This document shows, in pieces, positions 25,459 to 36,189 of a DNA stretch of 64,000 nucleotides. Position numbers and translations under genes: made by a program. The notes under the pieces are model-generated. The model had not been told where the DNA came from and ran no database searches. It was given only the letters and a program-made list of their open reading frames with translations. The DNA comes from Methylobacterium amylolyticum. Lineage in GTDB: Bacteria > Pseudomonadota > Alphaproteobacteria > Rhizobiales > Beijerinckiaceae. How positions within the stretch are numbered: the stretch's first letter is position 1; each line of letters opens with the position of its first letter. The stretch is taken from NCBI RefSeq assembly GCF_030700245.1, contig NZ_JAUYZI010000020.1:43697-107696 (forward strand), given 5' to 3'.

Positions 25459-26105
25459 CCGACGCCTCCGAGACCGATAAGACCGATACCCCCGAGACCC
25501 ACACGCCCGACGAGGCGGAGCGCCACCGCGCCAAGATGGAGCGGCGCAAGGCGGTGCAGGACGCCGAGGTGGCGGCCAAGACGATCGAGAAGGGGCTGCT
25601 GATCGTCCATACCGGCCCCGGCAAGGGCAAGACCACGGCGGCGCTCGGGCTGATGCTGCGGGCGCTCGGGCGCGGCTGGCGGGTCGGCGTGGTGCAGTTC
25701 ATCAAGGGCGGCTGGGACACCGGCGAGCGCCGCGCGGTCGCGGCCTTCGGCGACCGGGTGGTCTGGCACACGCTGGGCGAGGGCTTCACCTGGGAGACGC
25801 AGGACAAGGCCCGCGACGTCGCCGCCTGCCGCCACGCCTGGGAGGTGGCGCAGCGGCTGATGGCCGACGCGAGCATCCGCCTCGTGATCCTCGACGAAGC
25901 GAACATCGCCCTGCGCTACGACTACCTCGACCTGGCCCAGGTGGTGGAGACCCTGCGGGCGCGCCGGCCGGACCTGCACGTCGTCGTCACCGGCCGCAAC
26001 GCCAAGGCCCCCCTGATCGAGGCCGCCGACCTCGTGGTCGAGATGGGCAGCCTCAAGCATCACTTCGCGGCCGGCGTGAAGGCGCAGGAGGGGATCGAGT
26101 TCTGA
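25455..26105 (+). CDS. cobO: Cob(I)yrinic acid a,c-diamide adenosyltransferase
   Basis: 216 aa, CobA/CobO type. It transfers adenosyl from ATP to cob(I)yrinate a,c-diamide. The P-loop is [14 protein letters not shown], followed by [15 protein letters not shown], the Walker [12 protein letters not shown] and the end segment [17 protein letters not shown]. The acidic and Thr-rich first ~25 residues are usual. It starts inside the cobU stop and ends 23 bp before cobQ. Confidence 0.95.
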   Translation: MTDASETDKTDTPETHTPDEAERHRAKMERRKAVQDAEVAAKTIEKGLLIVHTGPGKGKTTAALGLMLRALGRGWRVGVVQFIKGGWDTGERRAVAAFGDRVVWHTLGEGFTWETQDKARDVAACRHAWEVAQRLMADASIRLVILDEANIALRYDYLDLAQVVETLRARRPDLHVVVTGRNAKAPLIEAADLVVEMGSLKHHFAAGVKAQEGIEF

Positions 26106-26128
26106 GCCCGCGTCCGACGAGAGCCCTG

Positions 26129-27568
26129 ATGATCCAGGGCACCGGCTCCGATGTCGGCAAGTCGCTGATCGTCGCCGGGCTCGCCCGCGCCTTCACGGAG
26201 CGGGGTCTGCGGGTGCGCCCGTTCAAGCCGCAGAACATGTCGAACAACGCCGCCGTGACCGCCGACGGCGGCGAGATCGGCCGCGCCCAGGCGCTCCAGG
26301 CCCGGGCCGCGCGGGTCGCCCCGTCCGTTCACATGAACCCGGTGCTGCTCAAGCCCCAGAGCGAGGTCGGCGCGCAGGTGGTGGTGCAGGGCCGGATGGT
26401 GGCGACCGTCAAGGCGCGCGACTACCAGGCCTGGAAGCCCCGCCTGATGCCGGCCGTGCTGGAGAGCTTTTCGCGACTTCGCGCGGAGGCCGACCTCGTC
26501 CTGGTCGAGGGGGCGGGCTCGGCCTCGGAGGTGAATCTGCGGGCCGGCGATATCGCCAATATGGGCTTTTCCCGCGCCACCGACACGCCGGTGGTGCTCG
26601 TCGGCGACATCGACCGGGGCGGGGTGATCGCGAGCCTCGTGGGCACGAAGGCCGTGATCGACCCGGAGGACGCGGCGATGATCGCCGGCTTCCTCGTCAA
26701 CCGCTTCCGGGGGGATCCGAGCCTGTTCGCGGACGGGATGCGGCTGATCGCGGAGAAGACCGGCTGGGCGGCGCTCGGCCTCGTGCCGCATTTCGCGGAC
26801 GCGGCGCGGCTGCCGGCGGAGGACGTGCTCGGGCTCGCGGGCTCCGAGCGGGGGGCCGGCGCGCTGACGATCGCGGTGCCGGTGCTGCCGCGCATCGCCA
26901 ATTTCGACGACCTCGACCCGCTGCGGGCGGAAGCGGGCGTCGCGGTGACCCTGGTGCGCCCGGGCGAGCCGATCCCGGCGGAGGCGGCCCTGGTGCTGCT
27001 GCCGGGCTCGAAGACCACGATCGACGACCTCGACGCCTTCCGCGCGGAAGGGTGGGACGTGGACCTCGCCGCGCATGTGCGCCGCGGCGGCCGGGTTCTG
27101 GGGCTGTGCGGCGGCTACCAGATGCTCGGCAGGACGCTCGCCGACCCGCACGGGATCGAGGGCGCCCCGCGGACCGTGCCCGGCCTCGGCCTGCTCGACG
27201 TCGAGACGGTCATGAGCCCGGACAAGCGCCTGGAGGCGGTGACCGGCATCAGCCTGCCGGACGGGGCGCCGTTCTCCGGCTACGAGATGCATATCGGGGA
27301 GACGCGCGGGCCGGACGCGGGCCGGCCGCTCCTGCGCCTCGCCGACGGGCGCGCGGACGGGGCCGTCTCGGGCGACGGGCGCGTCTTCGGCACCTACGTC
27401 CACGGCCTGTTCGCCGACGACCGGCAGCGGGCCGCGTGGCTCGCCCGCCTCGGCGCGGCCTCGGACGGCGCGTCCTACGAGGCCGGGGTCGAGTCGGCGC
27501 TCGACGGCCTCGCGCGACACATCGCGGCGCATGTCGATTGCGACCGGCTGCTCGCCCTTGCACGTTGA
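26129..27568 (+). CDS. cobQ: Cobyric acid synthase
   Basis: 479 aa, glutamine-dependent amidation of adenosylcobyrinate a,c-diamide at four positions. The N-terminal ATP-binding half begins [12 protein letters not shown] (P-loop) and has [13 protein letters not shown]. The C-terminal class I glutaminase-like domain has [11 protein letters not shown] with the nucleophile Cys and GTYVHGLF with the catalytic His. Last gene of the cobU-cobO-cobQ operon. The family usually has a few residues before MIQGT, but no upstream ATG is in frame. Confidence 0.95.
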   Translation: MIQGTGSDVGKSLIVAGLARAFTERGLRVRPFKPQNMSNNAAVTADGGEIGRAQALQARAARVAPSVHMNPVLLKPQSEVGAQVVVQGRMVATVKARDYQAWKPRLMPAVLESFSRLRAEADLVLVEGAGSASEVNLRAGDIANMGFSRATDTPVVLVGDIDRGGVIASLVGTKAVIDPEDAAMIAGFLVNRFRGDPSLFADGMRLIAEKTGWAALGLVPHFADAARLPAEDVLGLAGSERGAGALTIAVPVLPRIANFDDLDPLRAEAGVAVTLVRPGEPIPAEAALVLLPGSKTTIDDLDAFRAEGWDVDLAAHVRRGGRVLGLCGGYQMLGRTLADPHGIEGAPRTVPGLGLLDVETVMSPDKRLEAVTGISLPDGAPFSGYEMHIGETRGPDAGRPLLRLADGRADGAVSGDGRVFGTYVHGLFADDRQRAAWLARLGAASDGASYEAGVESALDGLARHIAAHVDCDRLLALAR

Positions 27569-27649
27569 GCACGGGGGGCTCAATCCACACGTGCAAGAGG
27601 GTCCGTCCCGCGCGGACGCACCCGACAAGAACGCGCGAGGATACGCCCG

Positions 27650-29023
27650 ATGGCGATGCAGCCGCCCCCCAGCCAGGACCCGGCCGCCGGGACCCCGGTC
27701 GACGCGTTCGGCGAGAGCACGGTCCGCACGGTGACGCTGCGGCTGATGCCGCTGCTCGGCCTGATGTACCTCATCGCCTACATCGACCGGCAGAACATCT
27801 CCTACGCCAAGCTCCAGATGGTCGGCAGCCTCGGCCTCAGCGAGACCGCCTACGGGCTCGGCGCGTCGCTGTTCTTCCTCGGCTACTTCCTGTTCGAGGT
27901 GCCGGCCAACGTCTTCCTGGAGAAGGTCGGGGCCCGGCGCTGGTTCGCGCGGATCATGTTCACCTGGGGCATCGTCACGATCCTGCTCGGCTTCACCACG
28001 AGCACGGCGATGTTCTACACCCTGCGCTTCCTGCTCGGCGTGGCCGAGGCCGGGTTCTTCCCCGGCGTGCTGTTCGCGATGACCCTGTGGTTCCCGCAGG
28101 CGCACCGGGCGCGGATGATCGGCTGGTTCATGATCGCCTCGGCCTTCGCCAACGCGATCGGCGCGGCGATCGGCGGGGCGCTGCTCGAACTCGACGGGAT
28201 CTGGGGCCTCCAGGGCTGGCAGTGGGTGTTCCTGGCCACCGGCCTGCCGGCGGTGATCCTGGCGGTGATCGTGCTGCGGATCCTGCCCGACGGACCCGCC
28301 ACCGCGCCCTGGCTCAGCCCGGAGCAGAAGACGTGGCTCACCCGCACCATCGAGAGCGAGCGCGCGGACGGCGGCCACGCCGACCACGGCAACCCCTTCG
28401 CCGCGCTCCTCGACAAGCGGGTGCTGATGCTGGCCGGCGTCTACATCGCCTTCCCGCTCTCGGCCTACGGCCTGAGCTACTGGCTGCCGACGGTGGTGAA
28501 GAGCTTCGGCGTGTCGAACCTCGCCAACGGCTTCATCAACATCATCCCGTGGATCATCACCGCGGCGGCGCTGTGGTGGGTGCCCCGGCACGCGGCGCGG
28601 ACGGGGGCGAGCGGCAACGCGCTGACCTGGCACGTGGTCGGCCCCGGCCTGATCGCCGCGGTGGCGCTGGCGCTCAGCGTGGTCCTGCCCGGCGCGGCGG
28701 TGAAGTTCGCCTGCCTGTGCGTGGCCGCGGCCGGCACCTTCTCGGCCCAGCCGGTGTTCTGGTCGATGCCCGGCTCGTTCCTGAAGGGCGCCTCGGCGGC
28801 GGCCGGGATCGCGGCGATCAACTCGGTGGGCAACCTCGGCGGGTTCATCGCGCAGAACGTGGTGCCGTTCATCCGCGACCAGACCCAGAGCAACCTCGTG
28901 CCGATGTTCTTCCTCTCGGCCTGCCTCGCGGTCGGCTGCGCGCTGATGTTCATCGTGCTGACCGCCCTGCGCCGGGACGCGGCGCGGCGCGCGGTGCCGG
29001 TGGGGGCGGCGCGCCCGGCCTGA
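27650..29023 (+). CDS. MFS transporter, anion:cation symporter family
   Basis: 457 aa, 12 TM segments. YIDRQNISYAKLQM in TM1 and GYFLFEVPANVFLEKVGARRWFAR between TM2 and TM3 are the ACS-family (tartrate, glucarate, phthalate, 4-hydroxyphenylacetate type) signatures. A carboxylic acid is the likely substrate. It is alone on the plus strand, 81 bp after cobQ. No regulator is adjacent. Confidence 0.85.
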   Translation: MAMQPPPSQDPAAGTPVDAFGESTVRTVTLRLMPLLGLMYLIAYIDRQNISYAKLQMVGSLGLSETAYGLGASLFFLGYFLFEVPANVFLEKVGARRWFARIMFTWGIVTILLGFTTSTAMFYTLRFLLGVAEAGFFPGVLFAMTLWFPQAHRARMIGWFMIASAFANAIGAAIGGALLELDGIWGLQGWQWVFLATGLPAVILAVIVLRILPDGPATAPWLSPEQKTWLTRTIESERADGGHADHGNPFAALLDKRVLMLAGVYIAFPLSAYGLSYWLPTVVKSFGVSNLANGFINIIPWIITAAALWWVPRHAARTGASGNALTWHVVGPGLIAAVALALSVVLPGAAVKFACLCVAAAGTFSAQPVFWSMPGSFLKGASAAAGIAAINSVGNLGGFIAQNVVPFIRDQTQSNLVPMFFLSACLAVGCALMFIVLTALRRDAARRAVPVGAARPA

Positions 29024-29038
29024 CGCGGCCCGGGGGCT

Positions 29039-30214
29039 CTACCGCACCAGCGCGCGGGCGGCGGCGTCGAGCCCGTCCAGGGTGAGGGGGAACATCCGGC
29101 CGCCGAACAGGCGGCCCATCATGCCGATCGACTGCGTGTAGCCCCAGTGCGTCTGCGGCACCGGGTTCAGCCACGCCGCCTTCGGGAAGTGGTCGAGCAG
29201 CCGCTGCATCCAGGCGGCGCCCGGCTCCTCGTTCCAGTGCTCCACCGAGCCCCCCGGCACCGCGATCTCGTAGGGGCTCATGGACGCGTCGCCCACGAAC
29301 ACCACCCGGTAGTCGCTGCCGTAGGTGCGGATCACGTCGGCCAGCGGCGTGCGCGCCGCGTGGCGGCGGGCGTTCTCGGTCCAGACCGATTCGTAGACGC
29401 AGTTGTGGAAGTAGTAGTGCGCGAGGTGCTTGAACTCCGAGCGCGCCGCCGAGAACAGCGCCTCGGCCTGCTCGATGTGCCAGTCCATCGAGCCGCCGAC
29501 ATCGAGGAACAGCAGCACCTTCACGGCGTTGCGCCGCTCCGGCCGCATCCGCACGTCGATGTAGCCCTGCCGGGCGCTGGCGCGGATCGTGCCGTCGAGG
29601 TCGAGCTCGTCCGCCGCGCCGGTGCGGGCGAAGCGGCGCAGGCGGCGCAGCGCCAGCCGCAGGTTGCGCGCGCCGATCTCGCGGTCGTCGTCGAGGTCCT
29701 TGAAGTCGCGCCGGTCCCAGACCTTCACCGCGCGGAAGTTGCGGTTGCCGTCCTGGCCGATGCGGATCCCCTCCGGATTGTAGCCGTAGGCGCCGAAGGG
29801 CGAGGTGCCGCCGGTGCCGATCCATTTCGAGCCGCCCTGGTGGCGGCCCTTCTGCTCGGCGAGCCGCTGCTTCAGGGTCTCGAACAGCTTGTCCCAGCCG
29901 AGCGCCTTCAACTCGGCCTTCTCGGCGTCGGTCAGGTACTTCTCGGCGAGCTTGCGCAGCCACTCTTCGGGGATCGCCGCCGGCTCCACCGCCTCGCCGA
30001 CCGTCTCCAGGCCCTTGAACACGGTGCCGAACACCCGGTCGAACCGGTCGAGATGCGCCTCGTCCTTCACCAGCGCGGTGCGCGACAGGAAGTAGAACTC
30101 CTCGACGCGCTTCTCCGGAAGGTCCCGGTCGAGGGCGCCGAGCAGGGTCAGGTACTCCTTCAGGGTGACGGGGACCTTCGCCTCGCGCAGGCCGGTGAAG
30201 AACTGGAGCAGCAT
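29039..30214 (-). CDS. VWA domain-containing protein, CoxE-like
   Basis: 391 aa. The central and C-terminal parts form a von Willebrand A domain of the CoxE type: LLFLDVGGSMDWHIEQAE carries the D-x-G-x-S metal site and VVFVGDASMSPYE the later part. The N-terminal ~140 residues are helical. Family members work with MoxR AAA+ ATPases to insert metal or mature enzymes, but no MoxR gene is adjacent. I chose MLLQFFTGLREAKVPVTL as start since this is where the conserved N-terminus begins; an open frame runs further upstream. Confidence 0.85.
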   Translation of the reverse strand: MLLQFFTGLREAKVPVTLKEYLTLLGALDRDLPEKRVEEFYFLSRTALVKDEAHLDRFDRVFGTVFKGLETVGEAVEPAAIPEEWLRKLAEKYLTDAEKAELKALGWDKLFETLKQRLAEQKGRHQGGSKWIGTGGTSPFGAYGYNPEGIRIGQDGNRNFRAVKVWDRRDFKDLDDDREIGARNLRLALRRLRRFARTGAADELDLDGTIRASARQGYIDVRMRPERRNAVKVLLFLDVGGSMDWHIEQAEALFSAARSEFKHLAHYYFHNCVYESVWTENARRHAARTPLADVIRTYGSDYRVVFVGDASMSPYEIAVPGGSVEHWNEEPGAAWMQRLLDHFPKAAWLNPVPQTHWGYTQSIGMMGRLFGGRMFPLTLDGLDAAARALVR

Positions 30215-30465
30215 GGGCCGACACCACGCCAGGGCGGGGCGCGGGTCAAGTCCGCGCCCGTCCGCTCCCGCGGGGCGGGCCGCGCGCCGGCAGAGTCTCC
30301 GGGTCGCGCGCCGCGTTCGGGTGCATCGACTGGGCATAACCTGTCGAAGCTGTTGATAATCGCCTCGTTCGGCCGCGGACGGTCACAGAAATCAGCATCC
30401 GCATCGCCCATGTGATGGACATCGGGCGCATTCCGGCGCCGCACCGGCAAGCGAGGAGACCTGCG

Positions 30466-30861
30466 ATGGCGGTCGCCCTGCGGAATCTGGCCGCGTTCAA
30501 GCGCTTCCTCGGCAAGCCCGGGGCGACGATCCAGGTGGTGCGCAACACCTTCGTCGACCGCCAGTCCGACGCGACCCGGGCGGCCTACGCCGCCAAGGGC
30601 CTGTACGCGCCGCGCACGGTCCAGGCGCTGTCGCGCAAGGCGGCGGTGTTCACGCTGCGGGGCCATCCCGGCAGCGTCTGGCTGTACTGGGACAAGGGCA
30701 GCCGCGGCTGGCGCTTCTCCGGGGACACGGTGACGGTGCCGCTCGTCACCGGGCTCGGGGCGCCGGACGAGATCGTCTACCGTTGCAGCTTCGCCCCGGG
30801 CTTCGAGCCGCGGCCGCCGCGCCGGGCGGCCGTTCCGGAGGCGGCCGCGGCGCCGGCCTGA
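30466..30861 (+). CDS. Hypothetical protein
   Basis: 131 aa, unrecognised. The start has GAGGAG 7 bp before ATG. It contains VRNTFVDRQSDATRAAYAAKG and AVFTLRGHPGSVWLYWDKGS, and ends in a Pro/Ala-rich tail. Its last ~85 bp overlap the convergent glycosylase gene. Function unknown. Confidence 0.55.
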   Translation: MAVALRNLAAFKRFLGKPGATIQVVRNTFVDRQSDATRAAYAAKGLYAPRTVQALSRKAAVFTLRGHPGSVWLYWDKGSRGWRFSGDTVTVPLVTGLGAPDEIVYRCSFAPGFEPRPPRRAAVPEAAAAPA

Positions 30862-31751
30862 GCCCCTCCCGCCTCGTCCGCCGCCCACAGGTGCTGGGCG
30901 GCGTAGGCGCGGAACGGGCGCCAGCCCTCGGCCCGGGCGAGCAGCCCCGCCGGGCTCGGCCGGCCGGCGCCCCGATCCAGCGCTCGCAGCAGGCCGACAT
31001 CGCCGACCGGCAGCGCGTCCGGCAGCTTGAGCGCGCGCATGGCGATGTACTGCGCCGTCCAGGGACCGATGCCGGGCAGGGCGGTGAAGCGCAGCACCGC
31101 CGCCTCCAGGCTCTCGGCCGGGGCGAACAGGTCCGGATCGGCGAGCGCGGCCGCGGCGAGCCCGCGCACGGCGGCGCCGCGGGACCGGGGCATGTTGAGG
31201 GCCAGCGCCACGTCGGCCTCGACGAGCTGCCCGGGCTCCGGGAATAGGTGCGTCAGGCCCGGGGCGGGATCGGGAGCCGGCGTCCCGAACGCTGCGACCA
31301 GCCGGCCCGCGAGCCGGATCGCCGCCGCCACCGACACCTGCTGGCCGAGGATCGCCCGGCAGCCGGTCTCGAACGGGTCCCAGGCGCCGGGCAGGCGCAG
31401 CCCCGGCCGCGCCGCGACGAGCGGAGCGAGGTCCGGGTCGCGCCCGAGGACCTGCCCGACCGCGGCCGGGTCCGCGTCGCAGTCGAACACCCGCCGCAGC
31501 CGGGCCGCGACCGCGGGCAGCGCCTCCGGGCCGGGGCCGGAGACGGTGGCGACGAGGCCGTCGCCGCTCGGGGCGACCGTCAGCCGGCCGGGTCGGCCGC
31601 CGACGCGGATGGTGCGGGCATAAGCGCCGCCCGGGTCCGGCACCTCGACGCCGGGGATCGCGCGCACGGCGAGGAAGGCGCGGATCGCCGGCCAGTCGTA
31701 GGGCGGCCGGCAGGGCAGGGGGAGGACGTGGCCGCCTTCCGGATCGGGCAT
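30777..31751 (-). CDS. DNA-3-methyladenine glycosylase, AlkA type
   Basis: 324 aa. It removes alkylated bases from DNA in base excision repair. The first ~130 residues match the AlkA N-terminal domain; the HhH-GPD domain follows with AILGQQVSVAAAIRLAGRLV and the helix-hairpin-helix LPGIGPWTAQYIAMRAL, then the catalytic Asp in PVGDVGL. No Ada methyltransferase domain is fused. The C-terminal Ala/Gly/Arg-rich tail overlaps the convergent gene by 85 bp. Start placed at MPDPEGG; an upstream Met 19 codons earlier is possible. Confidence 0.85.
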   Translation of the reverse strand: MPDPEGGHVLPLPCRPPYDWPAIRAFLAVRAIPGVEVPDPGGAYARTIRVGGRPGRLTVAPSGDGLVATVSGPGPEALPAVAARLRRVFDCDADPAAVGQVLGRDPDLAPLVAARPGLRLPGAWDPFETGCRAILGQQVSVAAAIRLAGRLVAAFGTPAPDPAPGLTHLFPEPGQLVEADVALALNMPRSRGAAVRGLAAAALADPDLFAPAESLEAAVLRFTALPGIGPWTAQYIAMRALKLPDALPVGDVGLLRALDRGAGRPSPAGLLARAEGWRPFRAYAAQHLWAADEAGGAQAGAAAASGTAARRGGRGSKPGAKLQR

Positions 31752-31823
31752 GGGCGCGAGGGCGACGAGGCGGCGGAGGCGGCCCGCGTGCCGCCTCCGA
31801 TCACGCACCGCGGCGCACGCGGC

Positions 31824-33113
<1,290 letters not shown>

Positions 33114-33480
33114 GGAACGTGGACCCTTCTCAAGCGACGTGGCGGATGCCGGCCCCGAGCCGTCCGAGGCGGCCTCGGACAGGAGCGTCCCGCATTTTGC
33201 TGCGGGTGCTCACGGATACCGGTTACGCAAACGGCGGTGCAACAGCAACGCCCGCGTGCGCCGCCCGAGGTGACAACCGTCCCGAACCGCCAAGCGAAAA
33301 CCGGGCCGCGGGTTCCGCACCCGCGCCCCGCGTCACGAGCGCACACGGTTCCGTGAGGCAGATTAATCACTTTTCATGAAACGGATTGGCAATGCTGTCG
33401 ATTGTCCCGACAGATCCGAGGGAAACACGAAGATAGCTGCAATTTTCGGTTGCTAATCTCGGACGATGGGGAATTTTGCC

Positions 33481-34320
33481 ATGACACGACTGAAGACTCT
33501 CGCGGCTGCTCTTGCCGCAACGACCCTGCTCGCCGGTGTCGCCGAGGCCGCGGACAGCGCCGCGCACCCGGCCGGGACGCCCCCCGCCATCAGCGCGCAG
33601 CAGAAGCAGGTGGACGCCGCCGTCGGCAAGCTCTCGGTCGACGGCATCGCCGCCTACCGCGACGTCCGCCTCGCGCGGCTCGCGATCTACGAGGCCAAGC
33701 CCGACCAGGCGCGGATGTTCGTGAGCCACGCCCAGTCGGCCCTCGACAAGGCCAAGACCGACGACGCCACCTTCATGAAGGCCGAGGCCGACCTGAAGTC
33801 GCCGGCCGGCATGGGAACGGCCGCCAACATGGCGGGCAACGACGGTCCGAAGGCGGACGCGGGCAAGGATGCCAAGGCGGACACCAAGGCGGCTTCGGGC
33901 AAGACGGCCTCGACCCAGCCCACGAAGTGGATCCCGGTCGACGCGCAGCTCGTGCTGGCCGACGATTTCGTCGTGAAGAACAAGGATCAGGCCAAGGCGA
34001 TCGACGAGGCCAACCAGCATCTCAAGGCGGGCGACCGCAAGGGCGCGATCGAGCGGCTGAAGCTCGCGGGCATCGAGGTCGACTTCACGATGGCCGTGGT
34101 GCCCCTCGACAAGACCGTTCAGGGGGTCAACGACGCCGCGAAGCTGATCCAGGACGGCAAGTATTACGAGGCCAACTCCGCGCTGAAGGGCGTCGAGGAC
34201 GGCGTGCGCTTCGACGTGATCGACGCGACCGCCGTGCCCCAGGCCGCCAAGACGGCCAAGACTGGCACCACGGCCGCCTCCGAGGCGAGCGGCACCGCGG
34301 CGCCCGCCAAGGCGCAGTGA
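33481..34320 (+). CDS. YfdX family periplasmic protein
   Basis: 279 aa with a Sec signal (LAAALAATTLLAGVAEA then cleavage). The mature protein has YfdX-family features: GIAAYRDVRLARLAIYEAKP and AGIEVDFTMAVVPLDKTVQG. A low-complexity insert rich in Lys, Ala and Asp lies at about 115-145. Known members in enterobacteria respond to acid or antibiotic stress and are periplasmic; the function is poorly defined. Start at 33481 is favoured because GGGGA lies upstream at the right distance; an ATG at 33466 is in frame. Confidence 0.8.
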   Translation: MTRLKTLAAALAATTLLAGVAEAADSAAHPAGTPPAISAQQKQVDAAVGKLSVDGIAAYRDVRLARLAIYEAKPDQARMFVSHAQSALDKAKTDDATFMKAEADLKSPAGMGTAANMAGNDGPKADAGKDAKADTKAASGKTASTQPTKWIPVDAQLVLADDFVVKNKDQAKAIDEANQHLKAGDRKGAIERLKLAGIEVDFTMAVVPLDKTVQGVNDAAKLIQDGKYYEANSALKGVEDGVRFDVIDATAVPQAAKTAKTGTTAASEASGTAAPAKAQ

Positions 34321-34348
34321 GGCGGCGCGCCGGGAGAGCGCACCGACG

Positions 34349-34376
34349 GCCCCGCGCCGCGATGCCGGCGCGGGGC
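34349..34376. terminator. Hairpin between convergent genes, likely bidirectional terminator
   Basis: GCCCCGCGCC (34349-34358) and GGCGCGGGGC (34367-34376) form a perfect 10-bp stem between the YfdX and gltX 3' ends. There is no clear T run. Confidence 0.45.
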
Positions 34377-34487
34377 TCATGCCGCCGACCCGATCCCCGT
34401 CCGACCCGGTCCGACGGATCGCCGCGCGATGCGGATCGGACGTCGCTCAGGCGCCGCGCGGTCCGGCCGATCCGCCCGCCGCTTCGA

Positions 34488-35918
34488 TCACGCGGCGGGC
34501 GGATCGGCGGTCTGGTCGCCGAGCCGGGCGAGGCTCTCGGTCCGGCCGAGCACCGCCATCACGTCGAAGAGCGGCGGCGAGGTGGTGCGCCCGGTGAGCG
34601 CGGCGCGCAGCGGCTGGGCCACCTGGCCGAGCTTGCAGCCGGCGGCCTCGGCATGGGCGCGCACCGCCCCCTCGGTCGCCGCCGCGCTCCAGTCGGGCAG
34701 GGCCTCCAGCGCCGGCAGCACCGCTGCGATCCGGGCGCGGCCCTCCTGCGAGAGCAGCGCCCGCGCCTTGTCGTCGGGCTGGAGGGGACGCGCCGCGTAG
34801 AGGTAGTAGGCGCTGTCGAGGAGTTCGATCAGCGTCTTCGCCCGCTCCTTGAGGCCGGGCATGGCGAGCGTCAGCTTGTCCCGCAGGTCGTCCGAGAGCG
34901 GCGCATCGAGCCCGCGCGCCGGCCCGACCCCCGGCAGGATCGCCTCGATCGCGGCCACGAGGTCGGCGTCGGCGCTGGCGCGGATGTAGAGCCCGTTGAG
35001 GTTCGACAGCTTGGCGAAGTCGAACCGCGCCGCCGAGCGCCCCACCGCCTTGAGGTCGAAGGCGGCGATCATCTCCGCGGTCGAGAACACCTCCTGGTCG
35101 CCGTGGCTCCAGCCGAGCCGCACGAGGTAGTTGCGCAGGGCGCTCGGCAGGTAGCCGAGGTCGCGGTAGGCGTCGACGCCGAGCGCCCCGTGGCGCTTGG
35201 ACAGCTTCGCCCCGTCCGCCCCGTGGATCAGCGGGATGTGGGCCATGGCCGGCACGTCCCAGCCCAGCGCCTGGAAGATCTGCGACTGGCGGGCGGCGTT
35301 GGTGAGGTGGTCGTCGCCGCGGATCACCTGCGTGACGCCCATGTCGTGGTCGTCGACCACGACGGCGAGCATGTAGGTCGGGGTCCCGTCCGAGCGCAGC
35401 AGCACGAGGTCGTCGAGGTCGCGGTTGGCCCAGGTGACGCGGCCCTGCACCGCGTCGTCGACGGTCGTCTCGCCCTCGGTCGGGGCGCGCAGGCGGATCA
35501 CCGGCTTGACGTTCGCCGGCGCCTCGGACGGGTCGCGGTCGCGCCAGCGGCCGTCGTAGCGCGGCGCCCGGCCCTCGGCCCGGGCGGTCTCGCGCATCTG
35601 CGCCAGCTCCTCCGCGCTCGCGTAGCAATGGTAGGCCCGGCCCGCCGCCAGCAGCCCCTCGGCCACCTCCCGGTGGCGGGCGGCGCGGGCGAACTGGAAC
35701 ACCACGTCCCCGTCCCAGTCGAGGCCGAGCCAGGACAGGCCGTCGAGGATCGCGTCGATCGCCCCCTTGGTCGAGCGCTCCCGGTCGGTGTCCTCGATGC
35801 GCAGGAGCATCCGGCCGCCGTGGTGGCGGGCGTAGAGCCAGTTGAACAGGGCGGTGCGCGCCCCGCCGATGTGGAGGTAGCCGGTGGGCGAGGGGGCGAA
35901 GCGCGTGACGACGGACAT
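34488..35918 (-). CDS. gltX: Glutamyl-tRNA synthetase
   Basis: 476 aa class I synthetase charging tRNA-Glu. The HIGH motif is at the N-terminus ([19 protein letters not shown]) and the KMSKS-type motif is KLSKRHGA. The anticodon-binding C-terminal helical domain is complete. Length is normal. Many alphaproteobacteria carry two GltX paralogs, one charging tRNA-Gln indirectly; which one this is cannot be told here. Confidence 0.95.
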   Translation of the reverse strand: MSVVTRFAPSPTGYLHIGGARTALFNWLYARHHGGRMLLRIEDTDRERSTKGAIDAILDGLSWLGLDWDGDVVFQFARAARHREVAEGLLAAGRAYHCYASAEELAQMRETARAEGRAPRYDGRWRDRDPSEAPANVKPVIRLRAPTEGETTVDDAVQGRVTWANRDLDDLVLLRSDGTPTYMLAVVVDDHDMGVTQVIRGDDHLTNAARQSQIFQALGWDVPAMAHIPLIHGADGAKLSKRHGALGVDAYRDLGYLPSALRNYLVRLGWSHGDQEVFSTAEMIAAFDLKAVGRSAARFDFAKLSNLNGLYIRASADADLVAAIEAILPGVGPARGLDAPLSDDLRDKLTLAMPGLKERAKTLIELLDSAYYLYAARPLQPDDKARALLSQEGRARIAAVLPALEALPDWSAAATEGAVRAHAEAAGCKLGQVAQPLRAALTGRTTSPPLFDVMAVLGRTESLARLGDQTADPPAA

Positions 35919-36189
35919 CTTGTTTCGGGCTGGAGGGCGGATCGGCGGAAACGGCGCGTTCGGGTGGCGGGCGGGGCGCCGGCATCACGGGCCCGCGGGG
36001 CGGGTCACGGGACGGACGCGGGACGTGTGACGGGGCGTGTCATGGCGTGCGGCCGGAGTCCACGCCCCTTCTGCGTCCAGGTCCTCGGGGCGGACCGTCC
36101 GGGCTCGTCCCCGCGGCTGTAGCACGCCCGGTGCGATGCGTTAAGAAACCCTGTCCGGCGGCTCGCCCGGACCGGCACGGCGGCGCGGC

